This document shows positions 27,762 through 38,333 of a stretch of 64,000 nucleotides of DNA, piece by piece (the stretch's first letter is position 1; the number at the start of each line of letters is the position of its first letter). The notes beneath the pieces are model-generated. The model saw nothing but the letters and a program-made list of their open reading frames with translations. It made no database searches and had not been told where the DNA came from. The translations under genes were made by a program, and so were the position numbers. This stretch comes from Paenibacillus algorifonticola (GTDB lineage: Bacteria; Bacillota; Bacilli; Paenibacillales; Paenibacillaceae): positions 434,001 to 498,000 of the forward strand of contig NZ_LAQO01000002.1 in NCBI RefSeq assembly GCF_000971975.1, read 5' to 3'.

Positions 27762-28076
27762 ATGAGACCGAGAAAAGTGCCGCTGCGCAAATGCGTAGCC
27801 TGCCAGGAAATGAAACCGAAGAAAGAGCTTATTCGGGTCGTTCGAACGCCTGATGAGGAGATTCTAATTGATCTTACTGGCAAAAAAGCCGGTCGGGGCG
27901 CCTATTTGTGCGGGAAAGTCAGCTGCTTTAAGCTGGCCAAAAAGACAAAAGCACTGGATCGAGCTTTGAAGCAACCTGTTGGCGTAGCCATTTACGACCA
28001 GCTTGAACAGGATTTCATTGCGGTAGAGGAAGAGTTTCTGGCAGAAAAGGAGCGGGTAAGCGATGAAGATGAATAA
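27762..28076 (+). CDS. rnpM: RNase P modulator RnpM (YlxR)
   Basis: A small basic RNA-binding protein; in B. subtilis YlxR (RnpM) binds the RNase P RNA and modulates its activity. The 104 residues begin with RKVPLRKCVACQEMKPKKEL and contain the family signature KKAGRGAYLCGKVSCF, with four cysteines. It overlaps the next gene by 14 bases, within the conserved nusA-rnpM-rplGA-infB order. Confidence 0.92.
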   Translation: MRPRKVPLRKCVACQEMKPKKELIRVVRTPDEEILIDLTGKKAGRGAYLCGKVSCFKLAKKTKALDRALKQPVGVAIYDQLEQDFIAVEEEFLAEKERVSDEDE

Positions 28077-28416
28077 AGGCTTGTCCTCGCTCGGCATGGC
28101 CATGCGAGCTGGAAAATTGGTTACTGGCGATGAAATCGTGCTCAAGGCGGTACGTAAGGGAGAGGCGCATCTCGTCATTATTGCGGGTGACGCATCTCCA
28201 AATACGAAGAAAAAGTTTCAAGATAAATGCAACACCTACGGGGTAGAGCTCGCCGAAGCGTTCGACCGCGATCAACTTGGAAAAGCTATAGGAAAACTGG
28301 AACGAGTCGTACTGGCGGTAACTGACGCAAAGTTCGGAAAAATGATTGCGGGTCATCTGAATCAAAATTCGGAGGTGGATCATATTGAACAAACCACAGG
28401 ACAGCAAGGACAATAA
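28063..28416 (+). CDS. rplGA: L7Ae-family ribosomal protein YlxQ (RplGA)
   Basis: An L7Ae/L30e/S12e/Gadd45-family RNA-binding protein related to kink-turn binders. The 117-residue sequence has [20 protein letters not shown] near the N-terminus and [16 protein letters not shown], typical for the family. It starts inside the end of rnpM. Its 3' end overlaps the infB start, and the GGAGGTGG ribosome site of infB lies inside it. Confidence 0.9.
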   Translation: MKMNKGLSSLGMAMRAGKLVTGDEIVLKAVRKGEAHLVIIAGDASPNTKKKFQDKCNTYGVELAEAFDRDQLGKAIGKLERVVLAVTDAKFGKMIAGHLNQNSEVDHIEQTTGQQGQ

Positions 28417-31021
28417 AGATAAGCTGCGTGTATACGAATATGCGAAATCCCTCAGCATGAGCAGTAAAGAAATTATAACGATTCTTAAACGGCTGGATAT
28501 GCCCGTTAACAACCATATGAGTGTGATGGAAAACGAAATGGTTAATAAAGTGGAAGGCTTCTTCCGCGATATTAAAGCTAACGCAGCAGCGAAGCGGGCG
28601 AAAGAGTCAAGCGGAGCAACCGTGTCTTCCACATCGCAAGCGCCATCTAAGCCTGCTCAGCCGAAGCAACAACCTGTATCACAGCAAGTATCCATTAAAC
28701 CGGAGCTCGAAGCTTCCGGGTTAAACAATAAAAAAATTACGCAAGATAGACAGGAGCCTATGAATTCTATTAAAACGACAACGCAAAACAACCAACAGCA
28801 ACGTCCGTCCCAATCGTCCCCAAGCAGCAACAGATCCGCAGCGCCTAGCGGCAACCGTCCAGCGCAAGGTTCTGGTCAATCGCAAGGCAGCAGCCGTCCT
28901 AGCCAAGGCGGTCAAACGCAAAATAGCCGTCCAAGTCAAGGTGGCCAATCGCAAAACAGCCGTCCTAGCCAAGGATCAGGCCAAGGCAACCGTCCAAGCA
29001 GTGGCGGCCCATCGCGTCCACCAGCTTCACAAGGAGCTAATCGTCCATCTGGAACAGGTCCGTCCCGTCCGGCAGGCGATGCTTCCAGAAGCACAAACGG
29101 CAATTCGAATAATAAGCCAGGTGCAAGAAAACCAGGTGCAAACCAAGGGCAAAAACGGTTTGAAGATGGCAGACCAGGCGGTTTTGGCCGCAACAACAAC
29201 AATAATCGCGGTGGCAGAGGACGCAACCAGCGCAATCAGCCGCAAGTATTCCGTGAGAAAATCGACAATACGCCGAAAAAAATCATCGTACGCGGTACGT
29301 TGACAGTTGGCGAATTGGCAAAATTGCTTCATAAAGATGCTTCCGAAGTTATTAAAAAGCTGATCGTTCTTGGCGTGATGGCTACCATTAACCAAGAAAT
29401 CGACATGGATGCAATCCTTCTGCTTGCTGGTGAATATGGCGTAGAAGTAGAAGTGAAAATTCCGGTTGAAGAGGATACGTTCGAAACGGTAGAAGAAACG
29501 GATGAGGAAGCTGATCTGTTGCCTCGCCCTCCGGTTGTAACGATCATGGGTCACGTTGACCATGGTAAAACAACTTTGCTCGATGCGATTCGCAAAACGA
29601 ATGTAACGGGCGGAGAAGCTGGCGGTATTACCCAGCATATCGGTGCTTACCAAATCGAAGCGAATCATAAAAAAATTACGTTCCTCGATACACCTGGTCA
29701 CGAAGCGTTTACGCTGATGCGTGCCCGTGGTGCGCAAGTAACGGATATTACAATTATCGTTGTTGCAGCGGATGACGGCGTTATGCCGCAAACGGTAGAG
29801 GCAGTCAACCATGCGAAGGCAGCGGGCGTTCCGATTATCGTTGCAGTTAACAAAATCGATAAGCCAGATGCCGACGCGGATAAAATCAAGCAAGCATTGA
29901 CAGAGTATGAGCTGGTTCCGGAAGAGTGGGGCGGCGATACAATCTTCGTTAACGTGTCAGCTAAACAGCGTATTGGTCTGGAAGAACTGCTTGATATGAT
30001 TTTGCTTGTAGCGGAAGTAAATGATTTCAAAGCTAACCCTGACAAGCGTGCACGCGGTACAGTTATTGAGGCTGAGCTGGATAAAGGTAAAGGTCCGGTT
30101 GCTCGAGTACTCGTACAGCATGGTACGCTCAAAATCGGAGATGCTTTCGTTGCGGGCAACTGCTTCGGTCGTATCCGGGCTATGGTTAATGACAAGGGCC
30201 GTCGCTTAAAAGAAGCTGGACCTTCCACACCAGTCGAAATTACTGGTTTGACAGAGGTTCCACTTGCTGGCGATCCGTTCATGGTGTTTGAAGACGAACG
30301 TAAAGCGAGAGCAATCGCTGATCGCCGTGCGATTAAGCACCGTCAATCCGAGCTTGGCGCGAACTCCCGCGTAACGCTTGACGATTTGTATAAGCATATT
30401 AAAGATGGAGAGATCAAGGATCTCAACGTTATTATTAAATCCGACGTTCAAGGTTCGGCAGAGGCGCTTAAAGGCTCGCTCGCGAAAATTGACATCGAAG
30501 GTGTACGTGTCAAAATCATTCATAGCGGTGTAGGTGCGATTACCGAATCGGATATCAACCTGGCTTCTGCTTCGAATGCGATCGTAGTCGGCTTTAACGT
30601 TCGTCCTGAGCCGCAGGCTGATCTGGCTGCGCAGCAGGAGAAAGTTGATGTTCGTATGCACCGCGTTATTTATAACGTAATTGAAGAGATTGAGCAAGCG
30701 ATGAAAGGGATGCTTGATCCAATCTTCAAAGAGGTAATTATCGGTCATGCTGAAGTCCGCAACGTATTTAAAGTAAGCAAAGTCGGAGCAATCGCTGGTT
30801 CCATGATTACTTCAGGTAAAATCACTCGTTCTTCAGAAGCACGGATCGTTCGTGGCGGCATCGTTGTTTTCGAAGGTAAAATCGATACGCTCAAACGCTT
30901 CAAGGACGATGTCAAGGAAGTTGCTCAAGGCTACGAGTGCGGGATTACGCTTGAGCGGTTTAGCGACTTCAAAGAAGGGGATATTATTGAAGCCTTCGTA
31001 ATGGAGTCAGTAGAGAGGTGA
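28385..31021 (+). CDS. infB: Translation initiation factor IF-2
   Basis: IF-2 is the GTPase that brings initiator tRNA to the ribosome. It starts at a TTG seven bases after GGAGGTGG. The 878 residues comprise an N-terminal helical domain, a long low-complexity Gln/Ser/Arg/Pro/Gly-rich region (about 75-285) with repeated RPSQGGQ-like units, a second IF2-N domain (about 300-350), and the GTPase core with GHVDHGKT near 389, DTPGH near 435 and NKIDKP near 490, followed by domains III and IV. The core is standard; the low-complexity linker is longer than in B. subtilis. Confidence 0.97.
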   Translation: MNKPQDSKDNKDKLRVYEYAKSLSMSSKEIITILKRLDMPVNNHMSVMENEMVNKVEGFFRDIKANAAAKRAKESSGATVSSTSQAPSKPAQPKQQPVSQQVSIKPELEASGLNNKKITQDRQEPMNSIKTTTQNNQQQRPSQSSPSSNRSAAPSGNRPAQGSGQSQGSSRPSQGGQTQNSRPSQGGQSQNSRPSQGSGQGNRPSSGGPSRPPASQGANRPSGTGPSRPAGDASRSTNGNSNNKPGARKPGANQGQKRFEDGRPGGFGRNNNNNRGGRGRNQRNQPQVFREKIDNTPKKIIVRGTLTVGELAKLLHKDASEVIKKLIVLGVMATINQEIDMDAILLLAGEYGVEVEVKIPVEEDTFETVEETDEEADLLPRPPVVTIMGHVDHGKTTLLDAIRKTNVTGGEAGGITQHIGAYQIEANHKKITFLDTPGHEAFTLMRARGAQVTDITIIVVAADDGVMPQTVEAVNHAKAAGVPIIVAVNKIDKPDADADKIKQALTEYELVPEEWGGDTIFVNVSAKQRIGLEELLDMILLVAEVNDFKANPDKRARGTVIEAELDKGKGPVARVLVQHGTLKIGDAFVAGNCFGRIRAMVNDKGRRLKEAGPSTPVEITGLTEVPLAGDPFMVFEDERKARAIADRRAIKHRQSELGANSRVTLDDLYKHIKDGEIKDLNVIIKSDVQGSAEALKGSLAKIDIEGVRVKIIHSGVGAITESDINLASASNAIVVGFNVRPEPQADLAAQQEKVDVRMHRVIYNVIEEIEQAMKGMLDPIFKEVIIGHAEVRNVFKVSKVGAIAGSMITSGKITRSSEARIVRGGIVVFEGKIDTLKRFKDDVKEVAQGYECGITLERFSDFKEGDIIEAFVMESVER

Positions 31022-31028
31022 ATAAAGC

Positions 31029-31385
31029 ATGGCTAAAATTCGTGTAGGTCGGGTAGGCGAGCAGATTAAAAAAGAGCTCAGCCAAATTATCCAGACAGAA
31101 ATTAAAGATCCACGCGTCGGTTTTATTACAGTGACTGGCGTGGAGACCAGTAATGATTTGTCCCAAGCCAAAGTATATTTGAGCGTGCTGGGCAGCGAAG
31201 AGCAAAAGGAAGAAACGCTCAAAGCAATCGGCCGCGCAACAGGCTTTATCCGTTCTGAGCTTGGCAAACGGATGCGTTTGCGCCATACGCCAGTGCTGAT
31301 CTTTAAATTCGACAGCAGCATTGAGTATGGAAGCCGGATCGAAGGAATCCTCGAGGAAATTAACGGGGAGAACAAAGGATCATGA
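31029..31385 (+). CDS. rbfA: Ribosome-binding factor A
   Basis: RbfA assists late 30S maturation near the 16S rRNA 5' helix. The 118-residue KH-like protein shows [20 protein letters not shown] at its N-terminus, [20 protein letters not shown], and a closing helix [13 protein letters not shown] with [10 protein letters not shown]. It starts eight bases after infB ends, and its stop overlaps the nrnA ATG (ATGA). Confidence 0.95.
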   Translation: MAKIRVGRVGEQIKKELSQIIQTEIKDPRVGFITVTGVETSNDLSQAKVYLSVLGSEEQKEETLKAIGRATGFIRSELGKRMRLRHTPVLIFKFDSSIEYGSRIEGILEEINGENKGS

Positions 31386-32371
31386 CGGCTGCTGCGACCT
31401 ATTTGCAGCAGTTGGATGATGCACTTGCATTTATGAGCGGTGGAGACGACTTTTTGGTCGTCTCCCACGTTCAACCAGATGGCGATGCCATTAGTTCGAC
31501 GGTCGTCGTCGGTTGGCTGCTGGAGAAGCTTGGGAAAAAATCCAAGCTGATTAACGAAAGTGAGTTGCCTTCAAGGCTTGCTCATTTGCGATCATTTGAT
31601 ACGATTATTAAATTTGCGGAAGTACAGCCAACAGAATCGTATGCTCGCGTTATTGCGGTTGATTGCGCTGATTATCGCCGGATGGGCAAAGTGGAAAGTT
31701 TATTTGCTTCAGGGGTGGAACTGCTTAATATCGATCATCATCCGACTAATGATGGTTTTGGTACGGTTCAACTGATCCGTCCGAATGCAGCAGCTACGGT
31801 TGAGATTTTATATGATTTAATTGAACGTGCGGGCATTTCGATTGATTTGGAATGTGCGACGGCTATATATACAGGACTCATTACAGATACTGGCGGTTTC
31901 CGCTACTCAAATACGACACCGCATGTGATGAATATTGCTTCCCGCATGCTGTCGATTGGTGTACCGGGTCACAAATTAGCCGATCTGCTGCTCGAAAAGA
32001 TGACGATGTCCAAGCTGAAGCTTCTGCAGCGCTGTCTCAGCAGGCTTACTTTTAGCGATAATCAGCAAATTGGCTGGCTTTATGTCAATAAGGATGATTT
32101 TGCTGAGACAGGTGCAGTTTCGGAAGATATGGAAGGCATCGTCAATTATGCACTGAATATTGACGGCGTGGAAGTCGGCATTATGTTTAAAGAGACGGAA
32201 GATGGCGGAGTGAAAGCCAGCTTAAGATCAGCAGGGACGGCGGATGTTGCCGCAATTGCCCAAGCCTTTAGCGGCGGTGGACATGTCCGCGCTGCTGGCT
32301 GCCGTATTGATGCGCCGCTTCAAGAAGCAATCGCCCAATTGGTCGATGCGGTCAGAAAGGCGTTGAGCTAA
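31382..32371 (+). CDS. nrnA: Bifunctional oligoribonuclease and pAp phosphatase NrnA
   Basis: NrnA degrades short RNA oligonucleotides (nanoRNA) and 3'-phosphoadenosine 5'-phosphate. The 329-residue DHH/DHHA1 protein has [14 protein letters not shown] near residue 27, AVDCADYRR, the DHH motif in NIDHHPTND near 120, and a DHHA1 C-terminal domain ending with the [12 protein letters not shown] glycine motif. It is coupled to rbfA by an ATGA overlap; truB begins three bases after its stop. Confidence 0.95.
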   Translation: MTAAATYLQQLDDALAFMSGGDDFLVVSHVQPDGDAISSTVVVGWLLEKLGKKSKLINESELPSRLAHLRSFDTIIKFAEVQPTESYARVIAVDCADYRRMGKVESLFASGVELLNIDHHPTNDGFGTVQLIRPNAAATVEILYDLIERAGISIDLECATAIYTGLITDTGGFRYSNTTPHVMNIASRMLSIGVPGHKLADLLLEKMTMSKLKLLQRCLSRLTFSDNQQIGWLYVNKDDFAETGAVSEDMEGIVNYALNIDGVEVGIMFKETEDGGVKASLRSAGTADVAAIAQAFSGGGHVRAAGCRIDAPLQEAIAQLVDAVRKALS

Positions 32372-32374
32372 CAG

Positions 32375-33274
32375 ATGGACGGTATTATCGCAGTATGGAA
32401 GCCTGCCGGCTGGACCTCGCATGATGTCGTAGCCAAGGTGCGAAGACTGCTGAAGATGAAGCGTATCGGCCACACGGGGACGCTAGACCCGATGGTGACA
32501 GGTGTTCTGCCCCTATGTCTCGGCCGAGCTACTCGTGTAGTTGAATATGTACAGGAGCGTCCCAAGGCGTATGAAGCTGTTATCCAGCTTGGCGTTGCAA
32601 CGGATACAGAGGATTTGACAGGTTCGGTCACGCAGGAGCAAACAGGTGTGCAGGTAACGCGTGAAGATATTATTCGCGTGCTGCGCCGCTTCGTTGGCGA
32701 AATTGAACAAGTTCCGCCGATGTTCTCCGCTGTAAAGATAGATGGAAAACGGTTGTATGAACTGGCACGTGAAGGCAAGACGGTAGAGCGCAAATCGCGG
32801 AAAGTAACGATTCATCAAATTGAGCTGCTCGATCTAGAGCTTGATTTGGGGTTTCCGCGTTTCTCGTTTTCTGTTGTCTGCTCCAAAGGAACGTATATCC
32901 GCACATTATGTGTAGATATCGGTCAGGCGCTAGGAGTGCCAGCGGCGATGGCGGAGCTGACCCGGACGATGTCCGGCGGTTTTACGAAGGAGCAATGCGT
33001 AAGCCTGGAGCAGATTGAAGCTCTTGGCACAGAGGGAATTGGGCCGTTTATTTTGCCCGCTGAGCTGGGTATCCAGCATTTGCCTCGCGTTCAGGTCGAT
33101 GCTCATTCGGCCTCGCTTGCCCTCAAAGGACAGAAGCTCCCGCTTCGCTTGCTTGCTGAAGAGCTTGAAACCGAGCAGCCGATACGTCTTTTTGATGAAA
33201 ATGATTTGTTTATTGGTATTTTCGAGGCCGATCATGCTTTATCGGTGTTGAAGCCTATCAAGGTGTTCTCGTAA
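32375..33274 (+). CDS. truB: tRNA pseudouridine-55 synthase
   Basis: TruB converts U55 in the T-loop of tRNAs to pseudouridine. The 299-residue protein has KPAGWTSHDVVAKVRR at the N-terminus, the catalytic aspartate in GTLDPMVTGVLPLCLGRATR near 38, and the C-terminal PUA-like region. Three bases separate it from nrnA; I see no separate ribosome site other than sequence inside the nrnA end, so coupling is likely. Confidence 0.96.
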   Translation: MDGIIAVWKPAGWTSHDVVAKVRRLLKMKRIGHTGTLDPMVTGVLPLCLGRATRVVEYVQERPKAYEAVIQLGVATDTEDLTGSVTQEQTGVQVTREDIIRVLRRFVGEIEQVPPMFSAVKIDGKRLYELAREGKTVERKSRKVTIHQIELLDLELDLGFPRFSFSVVCSKGTYIRTLCVDIGQALGVPAAMAELTRTMSGGFTKEQCVSLEQIEALGTEGIGPFILPAELGIQHLPRVQVDAHSASLALKGQKLPLRLLAEELETEQPIRLFDENDLFIGIFEADHALSVLKPIKVFS

Positions 33275-33329
33275 CCGGGTCTATACTTGGTTATCGGAAA
33301 GTCATATAGGAATTGCAGGTGCATCAGCG

Positions 33330-34277
33330 TTGGAAATGATTTCATTGGAATATCCGGCAATTGAGCTGCCGGAACAACTGCGAAATAGATCGCTTTCTAT
33401 TGCAATTGGACATTTTGACGGTGTACATCGCGGACACCGCAATGTCATTGAGCAAGTCGTTGCAACTGCCAAGAGAACCGGAGGATTGTCGGCGGTTATG
33501 ACGTTTAACCCGCATCCGAAGGAAGTGCTTGGCCGTGGCGATCAATATTACAACTGTTTGACGCCGCTTGCGGTGAAGCAGTCGCTTTTTGCTGAGTTAG
33601 GCGTCGATTTGGTGCTAGTCGTCAAATTTGACCATGATTTTGCAGCGATTATGCCAGAACAGTTTGTTGATGAAGTGCTTCGCCGTTTAGGAGCTGCACA
33701 AATTGTAGTTGGTTTTGACTTCAATTTTGGCTACAAGGGCCAAGGAAATGCTGCTACAATGAAGGCTTTATGCGAGCCGGACATTCAGGTCGAAATTGTT
33801 GAGCCATTGTACGATAACGGCTTGAAGGTGAGCAGCACTTACATTAGGCAGGCGCTTAGCGACGGTGATATTGAGCTTGCGACGAAGCTGCTTGGGCGAC
33901 CCTATGAGCTAGCAGGGACGGTCGTGCATGGCGATGGCAGAGGCAGCAGCATTGGCTTCCCGACAGCAAATGTTGATGTTTCCTTGCCTTATGTTATGCC
34001 GCGCCTCGGCGTTTTCGGCATATCAGCGGTCGTACTGGGAAAGTCGTATTATGGTGTATTAAATCATGGGATGAAGCCTACCTTTAATAAGGAAGATATT
34101 CGTCCGGTGCTGGAAGCCCATTTATTTGACTTTCATCAAGCTATATATGACGAGCCAATTAGACTGCAATTTCATTCTTTTATTCGGCCCGAGCAGCGGT
34201 TTAGTGGTGTGGATGAGCTTATTCGTCAAATCCATGCGGATGCTCAGCAGGCGAAGCGGCAGTTTGGCGTCGAATAA
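33330..34277 (+). CDS. ribF: Bifunctional riboflavin kinase / FMN adenylyltransferase
   Basis: RibF makes FMN from riboflavin and then FAD. The 315-residue protein has the nucleotidyltransferase motif IGHFDGVHRGHRNVI near residues 25-40, SSTYIRQAL, and the C-terminal riboflavin kinase motif GRGSSIGFPTANVDV near 210. It probably starts at TTG 33330 or at the ATG two codons later. No FMN riboswitch is seen upstream. It is the last gene of the long nusA-infB operon, and rpsO has its own promoter. Confidence 0.95.
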   Translation: MEMISLEYPAIELPEQLRNRSLSIAIGHFDGVHRGHRNVIEQVVATAKRTGGLSAVMTFNPHPKEVLGRGDQYYNCLTPLAVKQSLFAELGVDLVLVVKFDHDFAAIMPEQFVDEVLRRLGAAQIVVGFDFNFGYKGQGNAATMKALCEPDIQVEIVEPLYDNGLKVSSTYIRQALSDGDIELATKLLGRPYELAGTVVHGDGRGSSIGFPTANVDVSLPYVMPRLGVFGISAVVLGKSYYGVLNHGMKPTFNKEDIRPVLEAHLFDFHQAIYDEPIRLQFHSFIRPEQRFSGVDELIRQIHADAQQAKRQFGVE

Positions 34278-34290
34278 ATGATTGCGGGCA

Positions 34291-34320
34291 TTTACTTTTG
34301 CTATAGGCTTGTGATATACT
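34291..34320 (+). promoter_or_regulatory. Sigma-A promoter and structured leader for rpsO
   Basis: TTTACT (34291-34296), an 18-base spacer and TATACT (34315-34320) with TG upstream (extended -10). The remaining leader to 34454 is about 125 bases and includes short GC-rich pairings around 34397-34415. S15 represses its own synthesis through leader RNA in several bacteria, which could apply here, but the binding site was not identified. Confidence 0.65.
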
Positions 34321-34454
34321 GAAACACGTTGCGATTCTACTTTTTGTCAGAATACGCAGCTGCAATTGGAACCTTAGCTTGGATGTTCGCTCTCACCGAC
34401 GGCGCCTCGGCTAATGGCGATTATTGAATATAAGTTCAAGGAGGTGACTTTAGG

Positions 34455-34724
34455 ATGGCAATTACACAAGAGCGTAAACAAGAATTGATTGATACGCACA
34501 AAACGCATGCGAGCGATACGGGTTCACCGGAAGTTCAAGTAGCTATCCTAACGGAAAACATCGTTAACTTGACGCAACATTTCCGGGAGCACAAGAAAGA
34601 CCACCACTCCCGTCGTGGTTTGCTCAAGATGGTAGGTCAACGTCGTAAGCTGTTGAGATACCTTAAAAACAAAGATGTTAGCCGTTATAGCGCATTGATC
34701 GAAAAACTCGGCCTTCGCCGCTAA
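34455..34724 (+). CDS. rpsO: 30S ribosomal protein S15
   Basis: S15 is a primary 16S rRNA binding protein that nucleates the central domain of the small subunit. The 89-residue protein contains the family signature region LTEHIVNL-like (here [20 protein letters not shown]) and [20 protein letters not shown] at the end. A GGAGGTGA site precedes the ATG. It is flanked by its own promoter and a long terminator, with pnp next, as in many bacteria. Confidence 0.97.
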   Translation: MAITQERKQELIDTHKTHASDTGSPEVQVAILTENIVNLTQHFREHKKDHHSRRGLLKMVGQRRKLLRYLKNKDVSRYSALIEKLGLRR

Positions 34725-34740
34725 AACATGTTTCAAGAGA

Positions 34741-34799
34741 AGCAACCTGGTTGTTTTGCTGTCCGGCATTACGGACTTGGCAAAATCGGGTTGCTTTTT
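34741..34799 (+). terminator. Long terminator after rpsO
   Basis: AGCAACC (from 34741) pairs with GGGTTGCT near the end; inner arms TTTTGC/GCAAAA and GTCCG/CGGAC extend the stem, and TTTTT follows. The structure is typical for a Rho-independent terminator. Confidence 0.85.
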
Positions 34800-34897
34800 G
34801 TAATATGCGAGAGTTAAGCAGGATATAGAGGTCCTGCTGGCGAATGTTAAGTTTGTCAATCGTTTGATTTTATTTTTGATATACAGGAGGGATACGT

Positions 34898-36994
34898 TTG
34901 CAACAGGTTGAAATGATTTTGGGTGGACGGAAGCTTGTTCTAGAAACAGGCAGACTTGCGAAGCAAGCGAATGCTGCTGTAACCGTACGTTATGGCGATA
35001 CCGTTGTACTTTGTACAGTGACTGCTTCCAAAGGTCCGAAGGATTTAGATTTTTTCCCGCTTACCGTGAACTATGAAGAACGTCTTTATGCAGTTGGTAA
35101 AATCCCTGGTGGATTTATTAAACGTGAAGGACGTCCAAGCGAGAAAGCGATTTTGTCAAGCCGTCTGACGGACCGTCCGATTCGTCCGTTGTTCCCAGAA
35201 GGCTTCCGTAATGATATACAAATCGCGAACATCGTCATGAGCGTGGATCAAGATTGCTCGCCTGAAATGGCTGCAATGATTGGTACATCCGCAGCGCTAG
35301 CCATTTCTGATGTGCCATTTAACGGGCCAATCGGCGGCGTGAGCGTAGGTCGTGTTGATGGTCAATTTGTGATCATTCCAACCGTTGAGCAAGAGCAGAA
35401 AACCGATATTTTCGTTGTAGTTGCTGGTACGAAAGATGCCATTATGATGGTAGAAGCAGAAGCAAATGAAGTTCCTGAGGACGTTATGCTGGAAGCGATT
35501 ATGTTCGGGCATGATGAAATCAAGAAAATTGTTGCTACAATCGAGCAATTGCAGGCTATTGCCGGCAAAGAAAAAATGGAAGTTACGCTTCATGCAGTCA
35601 ACGAAGAAGTCAATGCAGCTGTTCGCGCATTTGCATCGGCTCGTTTGGTAGAAGCGATTCGCATTCCCGAGAAGCATGAGCGTCAAGATGCCATTGATGC
35701 CGTTAACGCGGACACGGTTGCGCATTTCGAAGAAGTGTATGCGGAGACGCCTGAACGGCTTGGCGATGTCAAGGAAGTGCTTTATGATATCGTTAAAGAA
35801 GAAGTTCGCCGCCTGATTACACATGAAAAAATTCGTCCTGATGGCCGTGCGCCAGAAGAAATTCGTCCAATCGAATGTGATGTGGCGATATTGCCGCGTA
35901 CACACGGATCTGGACTATTCACACGTGGACAAACACAAGCACTCAGCATTTGTACGCTTGGACCGCTTGGCGATGTGCAAATTCTTGACGGCATCAGCCC
36001 GGAAGAAACGAAACGTTTTATGCATCACTATAATTTCCCGCCATTCAGCGTAGGTGAAGCAAGACCGCTTCGTCCTCCAGGCCGTCGTGAAATTGGACAT
36101 GGTGCACTCGGTGAGCGCGCTTTGTCGAAAGTTATTCCATCTGAGGCTGATTTCCCGTACACGATTCGTCTTGTATCCGAGGTGTTGGAATCGAATGGAT
36201 CGACTTCGCAAGCTAGTATTTGTGCAAGCACACTGGCTATGATGGATGCGGGCGTTCCGATTAAAGCTCCGGTTGCAGGTATTGCAATGGGTCTGATTAA
36301 AGACGGCGACCATTTCTCCATTTTGTCCGACATTCAAGGGATGGAAGATCATCTCGGCGATATGGACTTTAAAGTAGCGGGTACAGCAGAAGGTGTAACT
36401 GCCATTCAAATGGATATCAAAATTGACGGTATCGATCGTTCGATTTTGGAGCAGGCGCTTGAGCAAGCACGTGAAGGACGCATGCATATTCTAGGTAAAA
36501 TGACAGCGATTATGTCTGAAGCTCGTCCTAACCTTTCTAAGTACGCGCCTAAAATTCTCACGCTTCGCATTAATCCGGACAAAATCCGTGATGTTATCGG
36601 CTCCGGCGGTAAAATCATCAACAAGATTATTGAAGAAACTGGCGTGAAAATCGATATCGAGCAGGATGGCATGGTTTACATTGCTTCTTCGAACGAAGAG
36701 ATGAACCAAAAAGCCAAAGCGATTATCGAAGGCATCGTGAAGGAAGTTGTAATTGGCGAAATTTATTTGGGTACGGTAAAGCGGATCGAGAAGTTCGGCG
36801 CATTCGTTGAAATTTTACCGAACAAAGATGGTCTTGTGCATATTTCCCAGCTGGCGAACGAACGTGTCGCTAAAGTGGAAGATGTCATTGCGATCGGCGA
36901 CCAAATTACAGTTAAAGTAACGGAAATTGATCAGCAGGGCCGTATTAACTTGTCCCGTAAAGCTGTATTGACGCCAACTGTACCAGCACAATAA
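34898..36994 (+). CDS. pnp: Polynucleotide phosphorylase
   Basis: PNPase degrades RNA from the 3' end by phosphorolysis and is the main 3' exonuclease in Bacillales. It starts at a TTG seven bases after AGGAGGG. The 698 residues comprise two RNase PH-like domains around a helical domain (for example [20 protein letters not shown] and [16 protein letters not shown]), a KH domain near 563 ([15 protein letters not shown]), and an S1 domain near 621-690. Length and order are normal; it was found in the expected place after rpsO. Confidence 0.97.
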   Translation: MQQVEMILGGRKLVLETGRLAKQANAAVTVRYGDTVVLCTVTASKGPKDLDFFPLTVNYEERLYAVGKIPGGFIKREGRPSEKAILSSRLTDRPIRPLFPEGFRNDIQIANIVMSVDQDCSPEMAAMIGTSAALAISDVPFNGPIGGVSVGRVDGQFVIIPTVEQEQKTDIFVVVAGTKDAIMMVEAEANEVPEDVMLEAIMFGHDEIKKIVATIEQLQAIAGKEKMEVTLHAVNEEVNAAVRAFASARLVEAIRIPEKHERQDAIDAVNADTVAHFEEVYAETPERLGDVKEVLYDIVKEEVRRLITHEKIRPDGRAPEEIRPIECDVAILPRTHGSGLFTRGQTQALSICTLGPLGDVQILDGISPEETKRFMHHYNFPPFSVGEARPLRPPGRREIGHGALGERALSKVIPSEADFPYTIRLVSEVLESNGSTSQASICASTLAMMDAGVPIKAPVAGIAMGLIKDGDHFSILSDIQGMEDHLGDMDFKVAGTAEGVTAIQMDIKIDGIDRSILEQALEQAREGRMHILGKMTAIMSEARPNLSKYAPKILTLRINPDKIRDVIGSGGKIINKIIEETGVKIDIEQDGMVYIASSNEEMNQKAKAIIEGIVKEVVIGEIYLGTVKRIEKFGAFVEILPNKDGLVHISQLANERVAKVEDVIAIGDQITVKVTEIDQQGRINLSRKAVLTPTVPAQ

Positions 36995-37039
36995 CGGCTG
37001 CAGCGTTACATGGTAGGGGCACCGCAAGGTGCTTTCTCA

Positions 37040-37137
37040 AAATATAAGAATGCAGAGGTTTTCTCTTATATTTACGCGTCTATTTCTGTCCCAAACGGAC
37101 TGTTGCCGCAAAAAAACGGCAACGCCGTTTATACTTG
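37040..37137 (+). repeat. Two-hairpin intergenic repeat, copy C (after pnp)
   Basis: AAATATAAG (37040-37048) pairs with CTTATATTT (37065-37073). The second hairpin is AAACGG (37093-37098) with CCGTTT (37125-37130), with TTGCCG/CGGCAA inside, ending in ATACTTG. It is the same architecture as the copies near 15077 and 26274. Confidence 0.7.
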
Positions 37138-37291
37138 TTTTTATACTCGAAGCAAAGAGCCAGATTCCATCTGTCTCTTTTTATTTTGCCGTCAAACATT
37201 TCCTGCCAATAAAAGGCGTCCATTTTCTCCCTATCATAATCTCGTCCCATTAATCATACATATGGAGCAATGAGGGGCGGGGTGAATAAAA

Positions 37292-38290
37292 GTGCTGAGA
37301 AAAATAGGAGCAGCCATAGGCTGTATGCTGATTGTGGTGGTGTTCATTCGCGCGAATGCGGGAGGGACGGCCGACTATATCAGCGTAATTAAGCAGGAAA
37401 ATGGCATGATGACGCAGAGGGAAGAGTCGATTTTGGATGAAAATAAAGCGAGGCTGCGCGCTGCTATTTTAACGGAAGCCGAGAGTCGTTCCATCAAGCC
37501 AATCGATGCTCGGATTGATCGCGTATGGAAGGCGATTCCCGGATACAATGGGCTGGAGGTGGATGTCGAGGGCACGGTGGAGAAGACGATTGCCTCGGGT
37601 TCACTCTCGCCGATTTTATATGTGTACAAGGAGATGCCTCCTCGTATTAAGCTTGCGGATTTAGGTCCGCTTCCGGTATACAAAGGTAATCCAAACAAAA
37701 AAATGATATCGCTAATGATCAATGTTGCGTGGGGCAATGAATACATAACGCCGATCCTTCAAACCTTGAATAAGGAAGAGGTCAAGGCGACTTTTTTTCT
37801 CGATGGCTCGTGGCTGAAGAAATATCCGGAAATCGCCAAGCAAATTCAGGCGGAAGGGCATGAAATGTCCAATCATGCGTATACGCATCCGAAGATGAGC
37901 GAGCTTAGTCGCAATGCTGCCTCTTTGCAGATTTCCCGCACGGAGGATTTGCTTAAATCGACGCTTGGCGTCACGAACAAGTGGTTTGCCCCGCCTTCAG
38001 GCGACTTTAACCAGATGACGGTACAGGTGGCGGCGGAGCAGAGGCTTCGCACGGTGTTATGGACGATTGATACGGTCGATTGGACCAAGCCGGGAGCAGA
38101 CTGGATCATTCGGCGCATTTCCTCGCGGCTGGAGCCAGGAGCACTTATTTTGATGCATCCGACTGCCTCCTCGCGCGATGCTTTAACCGGAATGATTCGT
38201 GAAATCAAACGCCAAGGTTATGTGCTTGGCACCGTTAGCGAGACGCTATCGGAGGCGCGAATTCCTGCTGCTGTTGAGCCGCAACCATAA
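37292..38290 (+). CDS. ylxY: YlxY-type polysaccharide deacetylase-like protein
   Basis: A 332-residue extracytoplasmic protein with an N-terminal hydrophobic helix (about 4-20) and a C-terminal NodB-type domain from about 135. It lies after pnp, where B. subtilis has ylxY, a sporulation-associated gene. The metal motif NHAYTHP (H-x3-H) near 195 is present. However, the first NodB motif (TFDDGP in active enzymes) reads INVAWGNEY here, without the catalytic/metal aspartates, so deacetylase activity is doubtful. It starts at a GTG after a GGGGCGGGG purine stretch. Confidence 0.85.
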   Translation: MLRKIGAAIGCMLIVVVFIRANAGGTADYISVIKQENGMMTQREESILDENKARLRAAILTEAESRSIKPIDARIDRVWKAIPGYNGLEVDVEGTVEKTIASGSLSPILYVYKEMPPRIKLADLGPLPVYKGNPNKKMISLMINVAWGNEYITPILQTLNKEEVKATFFLDGSWLKKYPEIAKQIQAEGHEMSNHAYTHPKMSELSRNAASLQISRTEDLLKSTLGVTNKWFAPPSGDFNQMTVQVAAEQRLRTVLWTIDTVDWTKPGADWIIRRISSRLEPGALILMHPTASSRDALTGMIREIKRQGYVLGTVSETLSEARIPAAVEPQP

Positions 38291-38333
38291 TTTTGATATA
38301 GTGTTAACATTCATGCTTACAGGAGGACCCTTC

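Noticed and set aside
33275..33329. FMN riboswitch before ribF
   Set aside because: The gap is only 55 bases, and none of the conserved riboswitch segments is present.
34850..34890. A promoter directly before pnp (TTGTCA with a GATATA-like -10)
   Set aside because: The start point would fall on the ribosome site, and the -10 spacing is poor. Read-through from rpsO is more plausible.
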